This document shows positions 7,397 to 15,877 of a stretch of 22,093 bases of DNA, one piece after another. Source of the stretch: Planctomycetota bacterium. Its GTDB lineage: Bacteria; Planctomycetota; UBA8108. Within the stretch, counting starts at the first letter, position 1. The number at the start of each line of letters is the position of its first letter. A model generated the notes under the pieces. The model saw only the letters and a program-made list of their open reading frames with translations, was not told the origin of the DNA and made no database searches. The position numbers and the translations under genes were made by a program. The stretch lies in assembly GCA_016928605.1 (NCBI GenBank), contig JAFGKN010000638.1:1-22093 (forward strand), written 5' to 3'.

Positions 7397-10303
7397 TCAG
7401 GGGCAGGGGGGATAGGACACGCAGGAGAGCTCGTCCGCGTGCGGATCCGTGCCGCACCCGGCGAAGGGCTCGGCGGGCGGAAGGCCTCCGAGGAAGAGAT
7501 AGCCGAGCAGCCGGACCGCGTCGGTGATGTCGATGCCGCCCGAGTCGTCGATGTCGGCGCTCTTGACGCAGGAGGGCGCCTCGCCGCCGAGGAAGAGGTA
7601 GCCGAGCACGAAGACCGCGTCGGAGAGATCCAGCGAGGCATCGAGGTTGACCTCGCCGCGCCGGAAGAGCGTGGACGGCTCCGGGGGCTCGGCGCCGCAG
7701 TACTCGTAGGCGCCGATGTCGTAGCCGTTCCAGCAGGGGCGCTCCGTCCCGTCGAGGTCTACCGCAGTCGCGGCGTCCTCCGGCAGCGCGTCGATCGCGG
7801 GGGACTCGGGCCTCAGATGATAGTCGCCCTCATCGACGATGAAGTCGGGGAACGAGTAGCTCACTCCCTCGATCTCCACCGGTGTCCGTCGATCGAAGTC
7901 GAAGGTGCCGCGGCGGACGACCTCCGGACGGATCCCGATGAGGCAGTGCGCCGTCGTCCCTCGGATCCGAGCGCCGGACTCATCCCACAGGATGCAGGCC
8001 AGCGCCACCATGTTGCTGGATGTCGCGGGTGCGTCGACCGTGTAGCCGTCTGTCGCACGGTTGTCCGCCAGCGTGCAGTGAACGAGAAGGGGCGCCGGTC
8101 GAGAGGCCCATCGCACGGCGACGTGACTCGCCAGGTTCCCGGCGATGAGGCAGTTCTCGAGCCGCAGGCTGGATCCGTCTCCGCTGTCGCGGACCACGGA
8201 GGCCTCCCAGGACCCTGGGAAGCCGCCAGTCTCGTTCCCCGCTATGCGGCATCGCGAGAGCCTCGCCTCTCCGCTGTTGTAGCTGCACACGCAGGTGGAT
8301 CCCCAGAGTTCCCATTCGCCCACGTTCTCCTCGATGGCGCAGCCGGTCACCTGCGCCGCGGAGTCGCGCCAGATGCTCAGGGCCCCTCCTTCCCACTCCG
8401 GGCTCCGGTTCCGCCAGATGCGGCAAGCCTCGACGAGAGGGGACTCGAAGCATCCGATGACGATCCCTCCCTCGAGGCCCTTGGTGACCGTGACGCCCCG
8501 CAGGCTCTCCCCCGTGCGCAGGCCGAAGATGGTCCCCTCGATGATCGTGCTCTCCGCGCCCGATCCCTCGATGCTCGCGCCGTGGCCGAGGTGATGGCCG
8601 TCCATGCGGTACGTCCCTGGCGCGAGGTGAATCCTGCGGCTCTGGGGAGGATGGACGACGGCGGCGACGCCGGTGTCGGCCCCGATGTCCGTCCCGTCGA
8701 GGGCTCCTCCCCGGCAGGGGGAGTCCGCGGCCAGCGCGAGGCTGTAGCCGGAGAGCGCGTCCGCCAGCTCGCGGTAGGGATGCGCCTCGCTGCCATCTCC
8801 GCCATCCGGAGCCGCGGCATCCACGTAGACGTCCGGTCGGGGCGCCCAGCCCTCCAGGCGCGGATCGAGGGAGATGTTCCCCGGGCCCGGAAGCTCGGGG
8901 AGATCGCTCTCGATGCAGCAGTTCGAGACCACGAAGTCGGGCCGCCAGGTCACCTCCCAGATGTGCGCGCCCCAGCGGTCGAGGAGATTCCCTCCGGCGT
9001 TGCCCCAGATGATCGAGCGGCTGATCTGTTGTTCCCCCGGAAAGTAGCAGATGCCTCCGCCCAGCCCTGCCGCGTTGCCCGCGAGCGTGCAGCGGCATAT
9101 GCTCGCGTAGGACTCATCGAGGTAGATGGCTCCGCCCATCAGCGCCTGGTTGCCGTAGAAGACGCTGCCCGCGATCGCCGAGTCGGACTCGTAGTCGCAG
9201 TAGAGCCCTCCGCCGGTGCTGCTCGAGTTGTGCTCGAAGAGCGAGTCATCGATCCGCACCATCGACGATTCGTAGCCCACCAGCGCTCCGCCGCCCTCGT
9301 CGCTCGCCGTGTTGTGGAGGAACCGGCAGCGGCGGCAGACCGATGCCTCCCGCTCGAGCGGCCACCGTGGAAGGTCGGCGTAGAGGCCGCCGCCCGAGTC
9401 GGTCGCGCGGTTGCGCTCGAAAAGGCAGTCCTCGACGAGGAACCAGACCCCGCGCACGTGCAGGCCTCCGCCGTCGTCCGCCGCCAGGTTCCTCTCGAAG
9501 ACGCACTCGCCCAGCGTGAGCCGGTCGCCGCGGGCGTCCACCGCGCCGCCGTCAGCCTGCAGGGAGCGGTTGGCGACGAACAGGACGCCGCTCGCCTCGA
9601 GCGACCCGCCGCCCGCGACGTGCACGGCGCCGCCGCGGTCGGCCTGGTTCCCCTCGAAGCGCGAGCTCTCGATCTCCACGACGCTGTCGAGGAGGCAGGC
9701 GATGCCGCCGCCGGAGCCGTACATCCAGCCGTCCGGGTCTTCCTCGATCGCGTCGTTCTCGATCCATGTCACGTTCCGCAGGCGGGGGCGCGAGTCGGCG
9801 TCGCAGCCGATGCCGCCGCCGTAGAGGGACGAGTTCCCCCGGAGCACGCACGACTCGATCTCCGGCTCGGCATGAGGTCCCACGTAGATGCCGCCGGCGA
9901 AGGGCACATCAGGCATCACGCCGGAGTCGGTGACCATGGCGGCCAGCAGGATGCCCCGCCCGCCCTCGATCGTGAAGCCCTCGAGCCGCGTGCCGGGAGG
10001 CTCGGCGTTCTCGAAGGCGAAGACGCAGGCGCGGAGAGGGTCGGCCGGCTCGGTCATCCGCACCGTCGTGGCCTCGGCGCCCTCCGCTCCGCGGACGGTG
10101 ATGGCCTTCCCCATCAGCGAGATCGGCCGGTCGATCTCGTAGACGCTGGGAGCCACGGTGACGGTGTCGCCGTCCTCGGCCGCCGCGATGGCCTCCTGGA
10201 TGGACGGGAACTGCGCCGGCACCAGGATCTCCGCGGCCGGCAGCCGCGCGCCGACCGCGATCCAGCAACAAAGACTCAGCCGCAGGGTCGTTCTCGTGCT
10301 CAT
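7397..10303 (-). CDS. Secreted double beta-helix protein with C-terminal dockerin-like module
   Basis: Secreted protein of 968 residues with a signal peptide at about 1-24 (ending PAAE). Residues about 25-485 form a right-handed parallel beta-helix: an opening ILVPAQFPSIQEAIAAAEDGDTV-type cap followed by many GGG-containing coils (GGAVHVAGGG, GGGLYADL, GGGAL). A second cap (YVDAAAPDGGDGSEAHPY) near 490 starts another helix that ends in DIGAYEY at about 862-868, the typical end of 'polymorphic outer membrane/choice-of-anchor' beta-helix proteins. Residues 880-945 carry two calcium-loop motifs (E884/N886/D888/D895 and D917/D919/S921/D928), each followed by GYLFLGG, a dockerin-like pair. Function is probably polysaccharide binding or adhesion; no lyase active site was identified. 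Its ATG overlaps the upstream stop as ATGA, with AGGA just upstream, so translation is coupled. Confidence 0.88.
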   Translation of the reverse strand: MSTRTTLRLSLCCWIAVGARLPAAEILVPAQFPSIQEAIAAAEDGDTVTVAPSVYEIDRPISLMGKAITVRGAEGAEATTVRMTEPADPLRACVFAFENAEPPGTRLEGFTIEGGRGILLAAMVTDSGVMPDVPFAGGIYVGPHAEPEIESCVLRGNSSLYGGGIGCDADSRPRLRNVTWIENDAIEEDPDGWMYGSGGGIACLLDSVVEIESSRFEGNQADRGGAVHVAGGGSLEASGVLFVANRSLQADGGAVDARGDRLTLGECVFERNLAADDGGGLHVRGVWFLVEDCLFERNRATDSGGGLYADLPRWPLEREASVCRRCRFLHNTASDEGGGALVGYESSMVRIDDSLFEHNSSSTGGGLYCDYESDSAIAGSVFYGNQALMGGAIYLDESYASICRCTLAGNAAGLGGGICYFPGEQQISRSIIWGNAGGNLLDRWGAHIWEVTWRPDFVVSNCCIESDLPELPGPGNISLDPRLEGWAPRPDVYVDAAAPDGGDGSEAHPYRELADALSGYSLALAADSPCRGGALDGTDIGADTGVAAVVHPPQSRRIHLAPGTYRMDGHHLGHGASIEGSGAESTIIEGTIFGLRTGESLRGVTVTKGLEGGIVIGCFESPLVEACRIWRNRSPEWEGGALSIWRDSAAQVTGCAIEENVGEWELWGSTCVCSYNSGEARLSRCRIAGNETGGFPGSWEASVVRDSGDGSSLRLENCLIAGNLASHVAVRWASRPAPLLVHCTLADNRATDGYTVDAPATSSNMVALACILWDESGARIRGTTAHCLIGIRPEVVRRGTFDFDRRTPVEIEGVSYSFPDFIVDEGDYHLRPESPAIDALPEDAATAVDLDGTERPCWNGYDIGAYEYCGAEPPEPSTLFRRGEVNLDASLDLSDAVFVLGYLFLGGEAPSCVKSADIDDSGGIDITDAVRLLGYLFLGGLPPAEPFAGCGTDPHADELSCVSYPPCP

Positions 10304-13300
10304 GGTTCCTCACCGCTTCCTGCGGGCGTCTTCGAGACCGCAAGGCTTCCGCCGCCGTCCCCTCCGGCCTCGGGCCGGCGGAGATGGTCTCGAAGCGCCC
10401 TCTTCCCATCGGATGCCCCCGCCGCCGGGGGCTCGCAATCCACGAAGGGCTCGCTCGGCCATCGCCTCCCCAGGAAGAGGATCTGGAGGAGATGGACCGA
10501 GTCCGCGATCTCGACCTCGAGATCCTCGTTCACGTCCGCCACGGCGTCGCAGAGCGGAAGCGGCGCGCCGTGGATGGAGAGGCGGATGATGGCGACGCAG
10601 TCGCTGATGCCGACGCGCAGGTCGCCGTCGGCATCTCCCCGCCGCAGGCGCAGCGCGTAGCTGTAGCCCGCCGGCTGCACCGCCCGGCCGCGGTCCGTGA
10701 CGACCTCGACGGACGCCGGTCCCGCCCGGCGAGCCGGAGGGACGACCGCCTGGAGGGATCCGCCGGCGAGGATGGTGATCTCCCCGGCGGCTTGCCCGCC
10801 GATCCGCACCTCCTGCGCCGACTCGAGCCCGCTGCCCCGGATCGTCACGATCTCGCCTCCCTCGACCGGGCCGGCGGCCGGCTCGACGCAGGCGATCGTG
10901 GGCGCGGCGTCCTCCGCCATGCCGCGCGCGCCCACGTCCGTGCCGCCCAGCCCCCGGCCGAGGCAGGGAGAGCCGGCGCCGAGGCGGAAGTCGTTCGCGC
11001 CGGCGAACAGCGGGTCGGCGGAGAAGTTCCCCTCGCCCCAGGCCTCGGCGTCGCCCCCGATGTCGCAGGCGTCGAGCCGCAGGTGCGAGGCGGAATCGAC
11101 GAAGACCGCGCGCTCGTTCTGCCAGAGGATCGAGCTGTGCAGCTCGGCCTCGGCTCCGTCCGCGCCCGGCGTCTTGGCGAAGACGCGCAGCCCGGTGCTG
11201 CAGCGCGCGATCGTGTTGTGGCCTCCGGCGGCCACGGCGCCGTCCTTGACCGCGATGCCGTCCTCGCAGTCCGCCGCGATGTTTCCCTCGATGGTGACGG
11301 GCGCCGGCCCTTCGATGGAGATGCCGCGGTCGGCGCAGCCGAGGATCAGGTTGTCCGCGATGCGGCAGCGGACGGAGAGGAGGTCGATGCCGTCGTCGTC
11401 GCCGCCGAGGATCGTGCACTCCTCGATGCGGCTCTCGCCGCCCTCGGGGTGCTCCTCGTCGAGGTCGATGGCGTCCGAGTTTCCCCGCACCGACTCGATG
11501 CGAGTGCGCAGCACCGCGACGCGCGACCTCACTCCGTGCACCGCCTCGCCCGTCTCGATGAAGATGGAGTCGGCGACCTCGAGGTCGGACTCGACCGCCT
11601 CGATGACGACGCCGGGCACGCCGCGGAAGCGGCACTGGCTCAACCGGGCGCTCGCCTCCGACAGCAGGAGCCAGGGCTCGGGCTCCGCGGCGGCCGCCGG
11701 GGCGATCGCCTCGCCGCCCACGTCGCAGAAGCTCAGCTCGGCGGCGCCTCCGGCGAGCAGCCGCAGGCCGCCGCCTCCCCCCGCCGCCGGGCGGCCGGCG
11801 CCGAGGCGGATCCTCCGTTCCGCCGTGCCCACCGCGCGAAGCGTTCCGGCGACGCTGAGCACGGCGCCCGGAGCGAAGAGGACCTCCGCGCCCTCGCCGA
11901 TCACGAGCTCGGACTCAGGCTCGAGGTCGATGTCTCCCTCGAGGATGTGCGGCGAGCCGGTCCGCAAGAGCTCGCTCCGTCCGGGCGCGAGCTCCGTCAC
12001 CACGTGGGCCGGCGTGATCCTGTCCACGACCGTCTCGATGCGCGAGCGCACCAGGCCTTCGGGATCGACGGCCTCGACCAGCGTCAGGAGCGGGGTCTCG
12101 GCGACGGGCAGAAGGAGCGTCCAGCTGGCCTGCGCCGGGTCGTACGCCGCCGGCCGCCGGCCGACGAGGACCTGCGCCGTTTCGATGGGCGGCGCGCGGC
12201 CGCCGAGCACGAGCTCTCCGTCGAGGGCGTGGATCGCCGAGCCGCACCCCCAGCCTCCGTCCAGCGCCTCGACCGTGAGACGGCGGGGGATGCTCCTCTC
12301 GATGAAGGCCGACCGCTCGCGGGCGTAGGTGACGAGCTCCTCGGCGACGGACGCGGGATAGGCCGCCTCGAGAAGAGCGCTCTGCCGGGCGGCTGCCTCC
12401 GGGGTGAAGTGGGCGTCGAGGATCTCGCGGAGCTGGCGATAGTAGAGGGGAGCCAGCCGGGGATGCGTGATCAGCCGGCGGATGGCCGGAACCGACGGCC
12501 GGAAGATGCGCTGGCGGGGCTCGAGCCACGTGCTGTCCATGTCCCAGGGGAGGAGGAGAAATCTCCCTCCAGGCGGCCGGTAGATGAAGTAGTCGTCGCC
12601 GGTGTCGCGGTGGAGGCCTCCTTCCTGGTTGCTGAGGATCTCGTGGATGGCGAGCCAGCGGAGCCACTCCTCGACCTCGATGCGGCGGGCGATCTCCTCG
12701 GGGAAGACCTCGTCGGCGGAGGACGAGAACGCGCGGCAGAGGTCGACGATGTCGGACCAGTCGGCGATCTCCTCGTTCGTCCTCTTCTCGTAGATATCGC
12801 GGTACGCCGCCGGATCCTCGCCGAGATAGGAGAGATCGGCGGTGCGGAGGCCGCGGTAGAGGTTGCCTCCAGGGCCATCCTCCCCGAAGTGGCGCTCGAG
12901 GTACGCATCGTCGATCGGCTCCATCTGAGCGTAGTGGGGGTAGAAACGGCCACCGGCGATCAGGTGCACGATGCGGGCGCGGGAGTAGGTCATGCCCGCC
13001 CGGCGCCAGAGATCCATCCCCATCACCTGCCGCTCGGGGCGGAATCCGTTGAGGAAGATGCGCGTGCCGTCGGGAAAGGGATTCTCCTGAGTGAACCGGA
13101 CGTGATAGGACTTCGGATCGACGAAGCGGGAGCCGTGGCCGCGGAACCGCGCCGTCACGTCGTGGTAGGCGCGGCCGAGGCCGACGAAGGTCGCGGGGTA
13201 GAAGTCGTCGGCGGTGATGTCCTCGAGCAGCCGCGCGTGGTCGCTCTGGCGGAAGAGGAGGCGGTAGGTCCTCACCAGGAGCGCATCCTGGCGGTCGTCC

Positions 13301-15504
13301 ACCTCGTAGAGACAGGTCCCCGGCGCCGAGGCGGGAAAGCGCGAGACGATCGGCGCAGGTTCGCCGGCGATCTGCCAGCTCGCCTCGACGGCGAACTCGA
13401 CGAGGCTTCCCGAGGGGAGCGGGGGGATCTCCGCCGCGCGCAGATCGCCTCGAGGCTCCATCGCGATCCGCTGGAACACGGACTCGCCGTCGAGGCGGTA
13501 GAGGATCTCGGCGCTCGCCTCGGCGGGCGCGATCCGCGCGCTCACGGTCACCGAGTCCTCCGAGCGCGGCAGGACGGGCGCGTGCGAGACGAGGTCGACG
13601 ACGGGAAACGGATCGAGATCGGCGATGCTGTTGGGCGCGCCGGGAGTTCCGCCCGGAGCGCGAGACGCGCGCCACGCGAGCGGCGACTCGTTCTCGATTT
13701 CGCTCTGCACGAGCTCGAGCGACGGCCCCTCGCCGTCCGCCGCCGGGGGCCAGCCTCCGTCGTCGGCGTACCGGACGCGGTCCACCTCCCGCCCCCCGTC
13801 ATCGAGGAGCAGCAGCGTCTCCGCCGAGTTGGCGAGCCGGCCGAGCCAGGGCCCCAGCACCGCGGCGCCGCCCGTGTCCGGCATCCTCTCGGGGCGGCGG
13901 GCCACGACCGCGCGCTGTCCGGCCTCGAGGCCGAGCGGCGGGAAGATGTAATCGACGGCACCGGCGAGCTTCCATCCGTCGAGGTCGATCTCCCCGCGGG
14001 CCAGGATCTCGACGAACTCCTCGCTCTCCGGCGCGGGATGGTAGTGGATCTCCGCGATCGCGGCGGCGCCGGGGCGCGGGGATGCGTTCGCGGCGCCCGG
14101 AGTGGCATCCGCCAGCGAGCGCAGTGCGCCGGAGCCGTCGGGAAACCTCCCCGCGCTGCCTCCATCCGCGAAGGGAGGAAAGCGAGCCGAGTCGAGGATC
14201 AGCCCCTCGTCGGGATCGAGCAGCGCGATCGTCCCGGCGGCGAGATCGGCGGGCATCTCGAGGGCGGCGAAGCCGCGCGGACCGAGGACCGTGCCCGCGG
14301 GGATGGTCGCTCCGTCCCCCCCGAAGGAGGAGAGGACGCGGAGCCCGCCGAGATCGACGGTCTCGCCCGCGAGGTTGAGGATCTCGAGCCCTGCGGTCAC
14401 GCCATCGATCGTCCAGACCTCGTTGAGCTTCACGTCCAGCGGCGAGGGCCGCGGCCGGCGCGAGAGGATGGCGGCGAGCGCCGGGTGGATGGCGAAGTCG
14501 GATCCGCGCACGTGATCGTTGGCTGCGTGGACCGCGAGGACGTTGATGCCGCCGGCGAGCAGATCCTGCCGCTCGAGGATGCGGATCTCCTCGCGCACGC
14601 CCTCGAGCGTCTGGGGCGCCGCGGCGGCGCCGTCGTGCGGGATGATCTCGCCCTCCGCTCCGAGGTTGCGCCGGGCGATCTCCACGCCGTTCAGGTACGC
14701 CACGAATCCGTCGTCGAACAGCGCGGAGAAGAGCAGGTCGAGCACCTCGCCGCGGCGGTGGAAGGAGAAGGAGCATCGCAGGTAGACAGTGGAGTAGCCG
14801 CCCCTCATGTCGTCGAGGACGGTCTCGTCGTCGAAGTTGCCGTAGCCGATCGTGGCGCGCCCGGAGAGCCAGCCGGAGTCATCGAAGCCGGCGAGTGTCC
14901 AGCCCAGCGGTTCGGCGGAGGGCTCCGCCCGTCCCGGCAGGTACTTCCAGGAGGACCCGAGCGGGACGATCGGGAGCGCATCGAAGCGGAGGCGGGCGTC
15001 GTTGTCGCTCCCCGGGGTGCCTCCGCGGCGGAGGGATGGCTCCCACGAGGCCGGATCGGTGCCGTCGAGCTCCGGGCCGCGCAGCTCGAGAGATGCTCCG
15101 CTCTGCGGAGCGCGATCCTCGGGATCGATGCGATATGCCGCCCGCGCGATCGTCTGTCCAGCGCGCAGCAGTTCGAGCCGGCCCTCTCCGTCGGGGAGCG
15201 AGCCCTCGTAGACTCCGCCTGCGGGGAAGCCATAGGCGTCGATGAAGAGATCCGCGTCGGACGTCAGCACGAGGTAGCCTCGAGCCGCGATGCGCTGTCC
15301 GCTCGAGAAGGCGAGGAACACCCGCCCCGCGCTCAGGCAGGCTTCCGAGAGATCGCACGGCGCGCTCGCGGGATTGTGGATCTCGATGAACTCCGGCAGG
15401 CCCGCCGGAGGGTCGGGGAGGATCTCGTGGAAGACGGGGCCGCACCAGAGGAGGGAGCGGCTCGCCAGAGAGAGAAGGATCGCGATGGCGATGATCTGGC
15501 GCAT
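10300..15504 (-). CDS. Giant secreted lamin-tail / CotH kinase / beta-helix / TIG / dockerin-like protein
   Basis: Secreted multidomain protein of 1734 residues. Visible order: signal peptide (about 1-21); lamin-tail domain (FHEILPDPPAGLPEFIEIHNPA, about 22-140); a galactose-binding-like segment (about 180-355, GWTLAGFDDSGWLSGRATIG); two more lamin-tail domains (about 359-470 and 480-620, AEIHYHPAPESEEFVEI); a CotH kinase domain (about 745-1075) with HEILSNQEGGLHRD and the metal-binding PWDMD (D988, D990); a beta-helix (about 1180-1520); an IPT/TIG domain (about 1534-1615, EPAAGPVEGGEIVTIRGSGL); and two dockerin-like calcium loops (D1624/D1626/D1628/D1635 and D1657/N1659/D1661/D1668). CotH enzymes are atypical kinases that phosphorylate secreted proteins, so an extracellular target is plausible. 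An unusual tail of about 45 Gly/charge-rich residues follows the last module. The stop overlaps the next start (ATGA). The ribosome site at ATG 15504 is weak. Confidence 0.88.
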   Translation of the reverse strand: MRQIIAIAILLSLASRSLLWCGPVFHEILPDPPAGLPEFIEIHNPASAPCDLSEACLSAGRVFLAFSSGQRIAARGYLVLTSDADLFIDAYGFPAGGVYEGSLPDGEGRLELLRAGQTIARAAYRIDPEDRAPQSGASLELRGPELDGTDPASWEPSLRRGGTPGSDNDARLRFDALPIVPLGSSWKYLPGRAEPSAEPLGWTLAGFDDSGWLSGRATIGYGNFDDETVLDDMRGGYSTVYLRCSFSFHRRGEVLDLLFSALFDDGFVAYLNGVEIARRNLGAEGEIIPHDGAAAAPQTLEGVREEIRILERQDLLAGGINVLAVHAANDHVRGSDFAIHPALAAILSRRPRPSPLDVKLNEVWTIDGVTAGLEILNLAGETVDLGGLRVLSSFGGDGATIPAGTVLGPRGFAALEMPADLAAGTIALLDPDEGLILDSARFPPFADGGSAGRFPDGSGALRSLADATPGAANASPRPGAAAIAEIHYHPAPESEEFVEILARGEIDLDGWKLAGAVDYIFPPLGLEAGQRAVVARRPERMPDTGGAAVLGPWLGRLANSAETLLLLDDGGREVDRVRYADDGGWPPAADGEGPSLELVQSEIENESPLAWRASRAPGGTPGAPNSIADLDPFPVVDLVSHAPVLPRSEDSVTVSARIAPAEASAEILYRLDGESVFQRIAMEPRGDLRAAEIPPLPSGSLVEFAVEASWQIAGEPAPIVSRFPASAPGTCLYEVDDRQDALLVRTYRLLFRQSDHARLLEDITADDFYPATFVGLGRAYHDVTARFRGHGSRFVDPKSYHVRFTQENPFPDGTRIFLNGFRPERQVMGMDLWRRAGMTYSRARIVHLIAGGRFYPHYAQMEPIDDAYLERHFGEDGPGGNLYRGLRTADLSYLGEDPAAYRDIYEKRTNEEIADWSDIVDLCRAFSSSADEVFPEEIARRIEVEEWLRWLAIHEILSNQEGGLHRDTGDDYFIYRPPGGRFLLLPWDMDSTWLEPRQRIFRPSVPAIRRLITHPRLAPLYYRQLREILDAHFTPEAAARQSALLEAAYPASVAEELVTYARERSAFIERSIPRRLTVEALDGGWGCGSAIHALDGELVLGGRAPPIETAQVLVGRRPAAYDPAQASWTLLLPVAETPLLTLVEAVDPEGLVRSRIETVVDRITPAHVVTELAPGRSELLRTGSPHILEGDIDLEPESELVIGEGAEVLFAPGAVLSVAGTLRAVGTAERRIRLGAGRPAAGGGGGLRLLAGGAAELSFCDVGGEAIAPAAAAEPEPWLLLSEASARLSQCRFRGVPGVVIEAVESDLEVADSIFIETGEAVHGVRSRVAVLRTRIESVRGNSDAIDLDEEHPEGGESRIEECTILGGDDDGIDLLSVRCRIADNLILGCADRGISIEGPAPVTIEGNIAADCEDGIAVKDGAVAAGGHNTIARCSTGLRVFAKTPGADGAEAELHSSILWQNERAVFVDSASHLRLDACDIGGDAEAWGEGNFSADPLFAGANDFRLGAGSPCLGRGLGGTDVGARGMAEDAAPTIACVEPAAGPVEGGEIVTIRGSGLESAQEVRIGGQAAGEITILAGGSLQAVVPPARRAGPASVEVVTDRGRAVQPAGYSYALRLRRGDADGDLRVGISDCVAIIRLSIHGAPLPLCDAVADVNEDLEVEIADSVHLLQILFLGRRWPSEPFVDCEPPAAGASDGKRALRDHLRRPEAGGDGGGSLAVSKTPAGSGEEP

Positions 15505-15877
15505 GGCGCGATGGGAGTCCTGCGGGCTCCCTCGGATTTCAGCGGTCTGCCCGCTGGCTCACAGCTCGGACGGCGACAACCTTCCACCCCCAGCGTCGAG
15601 CAGGCCTCACTCCCCAATTAAAAGGTCCGGGAGGAGCTCACCCAAAGGTTTTTTTCTATCCGTTCACCACGGATGCCATTTGCTAGAGGACTCAGGAGCC
15701 CGAGATCGCGCCTTCGCGGGCGCAGAGCGCGTCCTCCGGCCCCTGAGCCCCGTCCGAGCCGCTCGAGCGGAGCGGCGGCTCGTCCGCGCAGATCGAGCCC
15801 TCATGGGCTCCGCTCCGCGGCGCTGGAGGTCGCGCAGCCGCGCCGCCAGCAGCTCGCCTCCGGCCTCGGCCCGCGCG
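15505..15877. other. Non-coding stretch with promoter of the giant-protein operon
   Basis: About 373 bases between the beta-CASP hydrolase stop and the start of the giant secreted protein. The part at 15605-15690 is clearly richer in A and T than its surroundings and holds the candidate promoter at 15617-15645. The part at 15690-15877 is very GC-rich with Arg/Pro/Ala shadow frames only. I see a short self-complementary run around 15757-15775 (CCGCTCGAGCGG) but no U-tract after it, so a terminator for the hydrolase gene is not established. Confidence 0.55.
15617..15645 (-). promoter_or_regulatory. Candidate promoter of the lamin-tail/CotH and beta-helix operon
   Basis: On the minus strand TTGGGT (15645-15640, 3 of 6 consensus) is followed after 17 bases by TTTAAT (15622-15617, 5 of 6). 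It sits in the only AT-rich patch upstream of the gene. Initiation near 15610 would give a leader of about 105 bases. The weak -35 fits an activator-dependent or alternative-sigma promoter as well. Confidence 0.45.

Noticed and set aside
7346..10660. Plus-strand open frame of 1104 codons opposite the beta-helix gene
   Set aside because: Shadow frame with no domain, no ribosome site, and running across the junction of two real genes.
10384..15621. Plus-strand open frame of 1745 codons opposite the giant secreted protein
   Set aside because: It mirrors the codons of the real minus-strand gene in GC-rich DNA, is Arg/Asp/Glu/Gly-heavy, lacks recognisable domains, and the opposite strand has clear lamin-tail, CotH, TIG and dockerin-like motifs.
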